Origin: JAAYDI01 sp052034005
GTDB lineage: Bacteria > Planctomycetota > Planctomycetia > Pirellulales > Pirellulaceae
DNA: 64,000 nt
Direction: 5' to 3'
Assembly: GCA_052034005.1 (NCBI GenBank)
Contig: JBPOJB010000005.1
Span: 1-64,000 of the forward strand
Under the pieces are notes generated by a model. The model did no database searches. It was not told the origin of the DNA and saw only the letters and a list, made by a program, of their open reading frames with translations. The position numbers were made by a program, and so were the translations under genes. Shown one piece after another: positions 60,107 to 64,000 of this stretch. The first letter of the stretch is position 1, and each line of letters begins with the position of its first letter.

Positions 60107-60400
60107 GTGCCCAGCGGCGACTCAAAGACGGTCTCTTCCGTCCCGAAGGGACAGCTGTATCACAGCCCAGGGCGCAGGCCCGGCGAGCGGTGCGAGCCGG
60201 GCCGCAGCCCTGGGTCGCGTACACCCACCAGGCCCGAGTCCCAACGGGACGACGCTAATCCCAGGCGTATTCGTGCGTCCCTATCCCGCCGGTACGGACA
60301 CACGGGCTGGCTCATCGACGTCCAGAAATGATCACCAATGGAACAAATCTTCCCAAAGCAGGACAGGCGAAGTTTTCCCCGATTTTCACCACCCCAGACC
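60107..60400 (+). repeat. dispersed intergenic repeat, copy E
   Basis: Most complete copy without a minisatellite. It has CCCAGCGGCGACTCAAAGAC, TCTTCCGTCCCGAAGGGACA, the two-arm hairpin at 60166-60214 (CCCAGGGC...GCCCTGGG), GAGTCCCAACGGGACGACG, CTCATCGACGTCCAG, and the terminal ACCAATGGAACAAATC to TTTTCACCACCCC block at 60337-60395. It lies immediately after the pnkp stop and before a convergent operon, so the hairpin could also serve as a terminator. Confidence 0.85.
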
Positions 60401-60467
60401 ACGGGCGGCGATCAGCGGGCACGGACTGGCGGCGCACGAACGCGCGGTTGGAAACCCGCTCGCGCAT

Positions 60468-61514
60468 TCACGCGTTGTCATACACGACGACGGTCTTGAG
60501 TTGGCCCGGGCGCTGTCCGGCCGATTGCAGCGCGGACTCCAGGCCGGCCAGGTCAATTCGGTCGGTGATCAGGTCGCTGACACGAATCTGGCCGCGCGCG
60601 ATCATCGCCACGGCCTGGCGATTCTCGAGCGCGGACGAGCCGTGCGTGCCGACCACGCGGCACTGTTTATAGTGGATCTGATTCGTGTCCAGCAGGACGT
60701 GGCTCTGGCCGTGCGGCAGGCCGCCGAAGAAATTGACACAGCCGCACTTGGCGACGATCTCGAGCGCCGCTTGTTGAGCGGCCGCGGCGCCGCAACAGAT
60801 CATGACCTGGTCGAACCCGCGGCCGCCAGTCGCCTCGCGCGCCGCGCGCGGCAGGTCCGCCGCGTCGAGCGTCGCCAGGGCGTCCAGGTCCGCGGCGCGC
60901 GCCAGCCGCTCCGCCGCCACATCCGTGATGCAGACCGGATCGCACCCACGCGCCCGCGCCAGGCGCGCTTGGAGCAGCCCCACAGGCCCCGCGCCGATGA
61001 TCAACACCGACTGGCCGTACTGGAAGTCAGACAGCGTTTGGCCGTTGAGCGCGCAGGCCAGCAACTCCGCCACCGTCGCTTCCGCGAATGACACCTGGTC
61101 CGGCAAGACCTGCACCCCGCCGCACCGGACCGACCTGGCCGGGATGATCAGGTACTCCTGGTACCCGCCGTCGTAATGGTAGCCGAACGCCTCGAGTCGC
61201 TCGCACATGCTCGGCACGCCGCGCAAGCAATAGTGGCACAGGCCGCAGTTGATGACCGCGCACACGGCCACCCGCTGGCCGGGCTGATACTGGGACGCCC
61301 ATTGCGGACCCACCGCGTCAATCACTCCGGCAAGCTCATGGCCCAGCACGCGCGGCAGCTTCAACAGGCGGTGGCCGTAGTGGTAGATCTTGACATCCGT
61401 CGCGCAGACGCCGCAGGCCTTCACGCGCAGCCGCAGGCCGTCCGGCGGGCACGCCGGCACGTCGCGCTCGACGCAGACCAGTTTCCGGATGTCCTGCAGG
61501 ATCGCGCTACGCAT
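60468..61514 (-). CDS. zinc-dependent alcohol dehydrogenase (MDR family)
   Basis: This 348-residue protein starts at ATG 61514 (or GTG 61520), overlapping the aldolase-like gene by 8 nt. Catalytic zinc residues are in KACGVCATDVKIYHYG and GHELAGVIDAVG. The structural zinc lobe has Cys residues in NCGLCHYCLRGVPSMCE. The Rossmann motif is VLIIGAGPVGLLQARLA. Similar enzymes oxidise polyols or sugar phosphates (sorbitol, galactitol-1-phosphate). It is the last gene of the operon. Confidence 0.9.
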   Translation of the reverse strand: MRSAILQDIRKLVCVERDVPACPPDGLRLRVKACGVCATDVKIYHYGHRLLKLPRVLGHELAGVIDAVGPQWASQYQPGQRVAVCAVINCGLCHYCLRGVPSMCERLEAFGYHYDGGYQEYLIIPARSVRCGGVQVLPDQVSFAEATVAELLACALNGQTLSDFQYGQSVLIIGAGPVGLLQARLARARGCDPVCITDVAAERLARAADLDALATLDAADLPRAAREATGGRGFDQVMICCGAAAAQQAALEIVAKCGCVNFFGGLPHGQSHVLLDTNQIHYKQCRVVGTHGSSALENRQAVAMIARGQIRVSDLITDRIDLAGLESALQSAGQRPGQLKTVVVYDNA

Positions 61515-62178
61515 CTCCACCTCGGCTACGGACTTGGGCGAACTCCGCCGCGAAGCCCTGGATCCCCTGTTCCGTCAGCGGATGCTCCATCATGGCGGTG
61601 AAGACGCCATAAGGCACCGCGACAGCGTGCGCCCCGGCTACGATCACGTCGATCACCTGCGCGACATCCTTGATGCTCGCGCCAATGATCGCCGTCTGCG
61701 TGATCTCCCAGGCGTCAAAGAGGTCCCGCATCTGGCGAATCGGCTCGACGCCGTCGCCGCCGGCCATCCGGGCGCGGCCGATAAACGGACTGATGAACGG
61801 CGACCCGGCCAGTCCGGCCAGCAGCGCCTGGGCCGGGTTGAAGATCAAGGTCGCATTGGTCCGGACTCCTTCGGCGACCAGCGGGCGAATGGCCGGCAGC
61901 CCGGTGCGATCGGCGACGACCTTGACGGCCAGCAGCGGGTCCATCCGGTGGATCTCCAGCGCGTGCTGGATGATCTCGTCGGTCGTGCGGCCCATCGCCT
62001 GGAACGCGATCGGCCCGTCGAAGAACCGCCGGATCTCGTCCAGCACCTGCCGATACGTCTTGCCGCTCCGGGCGATCTTGTTCGGGTTCGTGGCAACGCC
62101 GTCCACCAGGCCCGTGCTGACGGCGTCCTGAATTTCCGACAGTTCGGCCGTATCGAGAAAGATGCGATACTGAGTCAT
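61507..62178 (-). CDS. transaldolase/fructose-6-phosphate aldolase-like protein
   Basis: This 223-residue protein starts at ATG 62178 (GGGAG upstream; overlaps the preceding gene by 4 nt). It has the small TalC/FSA-type barrel: YRIFLDTAELSEIQDAVSTG, VDGVATNPNKIARSG, LAVKVVADRTGLPAI with the Schiff-base Lys, TNATLIFNPAQALLAGLAG and SPFIGRARMAGGDG. It is short like F6P aldolases rather than full transaldolases. Its role in the operon would be C-C cleavage of a phosphorylated keto-sugar formed by the dehydrogenases. Confidence 0.9.
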   Translation of the reverse strand: MTQYRIFLDTAELSEIQDAVSTGLVDGVATNPNKIARSGKTYRQVLDEIRRFFDGPIAFQAMGRTTDEIIQHALEIHRMDPLLAVKVVADRTGLPAIRPLVAEGVRTNATLIFNPAQALLAGLAGSPFISPFIGRARMAGGDGVEPIRQMRDLFDAWEITQTAIIGASIKDVAQVIDVIVAGAHAVAVPYGVFTAMMEHPLTEQGIQGFAAEFAQVRSRGGDA

Positions 62179-63284
62179 GAGTTCTCCCTCGTTCTCCACA
62201 AGGCCGTCCATTCCGCCAGGCAGAGGCGGTAACCTTCTTCTCCCGGTGTCAATTGGCAGACCTTCGTCAACACCCCGCCGGCGCCCTCCCGGCGCACGAG
62301 CGCCTGTAGTTGCCGGCTGTCCGCATCACGCGGATCATCGTAACACAAGGCGGCCGCGACGGTCCGGCACACCGGCTGCAACGGCAGCCGGTGCGCTTCG
62401 AGTCTCCGCAGCAGACCGATCAGCCGCTCCTGGGGCCCCAGTTTGCGCAGCGGCTGGCGCGCGACGCGATCCACGCGATCGGCGAGGTGCTCGTTGGCGA
62501 ACCGGTACCGCAACAGGCACTCCAGGTGCTCGGTAAGATCGCGCCGGTCCCAATTGTACTCGCTTGCCAGCATCGTCGCTGCGCCGGCGAGCAGCGCCTC
62601 GAGCCGCGCTCGGATGACCGGCTCGGCCAGCGCCGCGCAGAGCGTTTCGTGCCCGGCCAGGAAGCCTTCATAGGCCAGCAGCGCGTGGCCCGCGTTGTTC
62701 GTGTAGAGCTTGCGCGCGTAATACGGACCCAAATCGCTGCACACCTGCAGACCGGGCAGGCCGACGTCCGCCTGCACCCAGGCCGATTCACGGCTCTCGC
62801 CGACCAGGTCCAAATCCGCCCCTTCACGCTGCACCATCCGTTCCACGGAACAGGCAATGCACCGGACCGCCGCCTCGGGCGTCCCGCCCAGCCGCAGGGC
62901 CTCGGCCAACACCAGGTCCGCCCGCGGCCAGTTCTCGCACACCAGCACCGGCAACGGCTCGCGCCGCCCCGCCACCGCCGCACTCAACGACCCCGCCACC
63001 GCCGCCAGATTGGCGCCCCCCACCGCGGTCGCCGCCAGGCGACAGCCTGCGATCGCGGCGGCAAGCTGACGACCATCGGTCGGCGAGAGCACTTGGTAGC
63101 CGGTCACGCATGTCGTCGACACCTCGCGGCCCACCAGCCGCACCCTGTACCGGCCCGCCGCCGCCAGCTGCCGGGCCAGCGCCCGCTGTGCCTCGACGAA
63201 CGTGATCGGCCAGCCGGCGCGGGCGGCCAGTTCGCCCAGCAGTCCGCGTCCGATCGCACCCGCGCCAAATACCACAATGCTCAT
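62175..63284 (-). CDS. mannitol-1-phosphate 5-dehydrogenase-like oxidoreductase
   Basis: This is a 369-residue protein. ATG 63284 overlaps the stop of the preceding gene (ATGA). The N-terminal nucleotide-binding motif is VVFGAGAIGRGLLGELAA. Conserved long-chain mannitol-dehydrogenase blocks follow: VLVCENWPRADLVLAEAL, CIACSVERMVQ, and YYARKLYTNNAGHALLAYEG with the catalytic Lys and the N-x-x-H signature. It oxidises a polyol or polyol phosphate; the exact substrate cannot be read. The C-terminus (LTPGEEGYRLCLAEW) is family-like. Confidence 0.85.
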   Translation of the reverse strand: MSIVVFGAGAIGRGLLGELAARAGWPITFVEAQRALARQLAAAGRYRVRLVGREVSTTCVTGYQVLSPTDGRQLAAAIAGCRLAATAVGGANLAAVAGSLSAAVAGRREPLPVLVCENWPRADLVLAEALRLGGTPEAAVRCIACSVERMVQREGADLDLVGESRESAWVQADVGLPGLQVCSDLGPYYARKLYTNNAGHALLAYEGFLAGHETLCAALAEPVIRARLEALLAGAATMLASEYNWDRRDLTEHLECLLRYRFANEHLADRVDRVARQPLRKLGPQERLIGLLRRLEAHRLPLQPVCRTVAAALCYDDPRDADSRQLQALVRREGAGGVLTKVCQLTPGEEGYRLCLAEWTALWRTRENS

Positions 63285-64000
63285 CCGAGCTCCACGTGCG
63301 GATCGTCGCCGTAGACGATGCGCGCCATCTTCCCATCGTTGAGAATCGACAACCGGGCCGCCTCCGTGACCAGCTCGTTGGTGCTGCTGTTGGCCGGCGT
63401 GGCGATGATGGCCTTGTCGTCCACTTCCTTGATCATCCTGCGCCGCTGGGCGAGCGACTCGCCGGGCGGGAGATCGGCCACCGCCTGCTCGATGCGGTGG
63501 ATCGTGTTGAGCGTGGCGGCCACCGAATCGAACCCGTAGCCGACCGGCTTGTAGCCCGGCCCTTCCCACGGGACCAGGCGATAGAAGTCGGGGTTGATGT
63601 AATTGAAGGTGCTGCCTGCACAGCCGATCCCCGCCAGGTAACTGTGCTCCACGCCGCGGAACTGGTCGTCGTGGGCGATCAAGCCGGTCTTGCCCGCCCC
63701 TTCACAGAACATCGTCAGGCACTGCTCATTGCTCCCGGCCGCGTCGTCCGGGTAGCCCAGCCCGTCCGTCACGGACAGGATCGCGCCGTTCTCGTAGATG
63801 ACGCGGCCGTTGGCCCACATGAACCCCTCCGCGCCGTTGGGGAACTTGCCCTTCACGCCGGAGACCGAGACGCGCAGCGGCTTCAACCGGGTGATGAACT
63901 GGACGAGATCCACGTAGTGGCAGCCGACATAGACGAACGGATCGGTCTGATCGCAGGTGAACCAGTTCTGGAAGTTCGATGCGCGGTAGTAGTACGGCTC
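63281..64000 (-). CDS. Gfo/Idh/MocA family oxidoreductase, C-terminal part (runs off the window)
   Basis: The frame is open from the window edge to its stop at 63281, so only the last about 240 residues are seen; the Rossmann domain lies to the right. The C-terminal domain shows FVYVGCHYVDLVQFIT with the family His, VKGKFPNGAEGFMWANGRV and LTMFCEGAGKTGLIAHDDQ. It ends VYGDDPHVELG with a 4-nt overlap to the next gene. It is the first visible gene of the four-gene operon. Confidence 0.85.
   Translation of the reverse strand, partial: EPYYYRASNFQNWFTCDQTDPFVYVGCHYVDLVQFITRLKPLRVSVSGVKGKFPNGAEGFMWANGRVIYENGAILSVTDGLGYPDDAAGSNEQCLTMFCEGAGKTGLIAHDDQFRGVEHSYLAGIGCAGSTFNYINPDFYRLVPWEGPGYKPVGYGFDSVAATLNTIHRIEQAVADLPPGESLAQRRRMIKEVDDKAIIATPANSSTNELVTEAARLSILNDGKMARIVYGDDPHVELG

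Noticed and set aside
60107..60331. Small protein encoded by dispersed repeat copy E (and similar frames in copies A, B, D)
   Set aside because: The frame follows the repeat, is interrupted or shifted among copies, and has no ribosome binding site consistent between them.
62175..63569. N-terminal extension of the mannitol-dehydrogenase-like protein
   Set aside because: The extension is the upstream Gfo/Idh/MocA gene read in another phase; the Rossmann motif starts right after ATG 63284.
1..64000. tRNA, rRNA, prophage or integrase genes
   Set aside because: I looked for cloverleaf-like ends, rRNA words and phage or integrase proteins and saw none I could support by eye; a tRNA search program would be needed to exclude a tRNA firmly.

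Overview
The window is GC-rich bacterial DNA that looks like a planctomycete (Planctomycetota) chromosome or a metagenomic contig from one. The marker set is typical of that phylum. It has a DUF1549/DUF1553 protein followed by a Tat-exported DUF1501 protein, a pre-peptidase-domain protein and an FG-GAP protein. It also has several Tat-exported Gfo/Idh/MocA oxidoreductases, a formylglycine-type sulfatase, a ThuA plus DUF1080 protein, leucine-rich-repeat and right-handed beta-helix proteins, and many one-off exported glycosidases. No rRNA, tRNA or CRISPR array was recognised.

Layout. Bases 1-900 hold an intrinsic terminator, two gene relics (a PQQ-propeller fragment and the N-terminus of a serine beta-lactamase-like gene) and a copy of a dispersed repeat. 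Bases 945-8270 are mostly leftward housekeeping genes: an AlkA-type glycosylase, an uncharacterised exported protein, RmuC, a Gfo/Idh/MocA protein and a class II glutamine amidotransferase. Bases 8437-38259 form a carbohydrate island on both strands: a collagen-binding-domain glycosidase, a beta-helix-PDZ protein, GH31, a Tat-exported DapA-like aldolase, GH36, a possible new glycosidase, an STN-repeat protein, a 1264-residue glycosidase-sulfatase fusion, ThuA-DUF1080, a GH5-like enzyme, a second Gfo/Idh/MocA protein, an LRR protein and two further glycosidase-like proteins. A HicAB pair with a nonsense mutation in the toxin lies inside the island.

Bases 38160-41502 are a foreign-looking segment bracketed by two 109-bp direct copies of the end of the 36064-38259 gene. 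It contains dispersed repeats, a minisatellite, a transposase-like remnant and a three-gene unit: an MqsR-like toxin, an MqsA-like antitoxin and an ImmA/IrrE metallopeptidase. The unit has its own sigma70-like promoter overlapped by a perfect palindrome. Then come a pectate-lyase-like protein, a DinB protein, a GNAT acetyltransferase and a vitamin B12 uptake operon (btuF-btuC-btuD) behind a cobalamin riboswitch and a near-consensus promoter.

Bases 47964-56022 are the planctomycete DUF1549/1553-DUF1501 gene set, all on the plus strand. Bases 56087-60106 encode the Hen1-Pnkp RNA repair pair. From 60468 to the right edge, four leftward genes with 4-8 nt overlaps (Gfo/Idh/MocA, mannitol-dehydrogenase-like, transaldolase-like, zinc alcohol dehydrogenase) look like a translationally coupled sugar or polyol catabolic operon.

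A family of dispersed intergenic repeats, several with strong hairpins, recurs at least six times. Together with the gene relics and duplicated gene ends it points to an actively rearranging genome. The strongest candidates for something new are the MqsR-MqsA-ImmA/IrrE unit and the glycosidase-sulfatase fusion.
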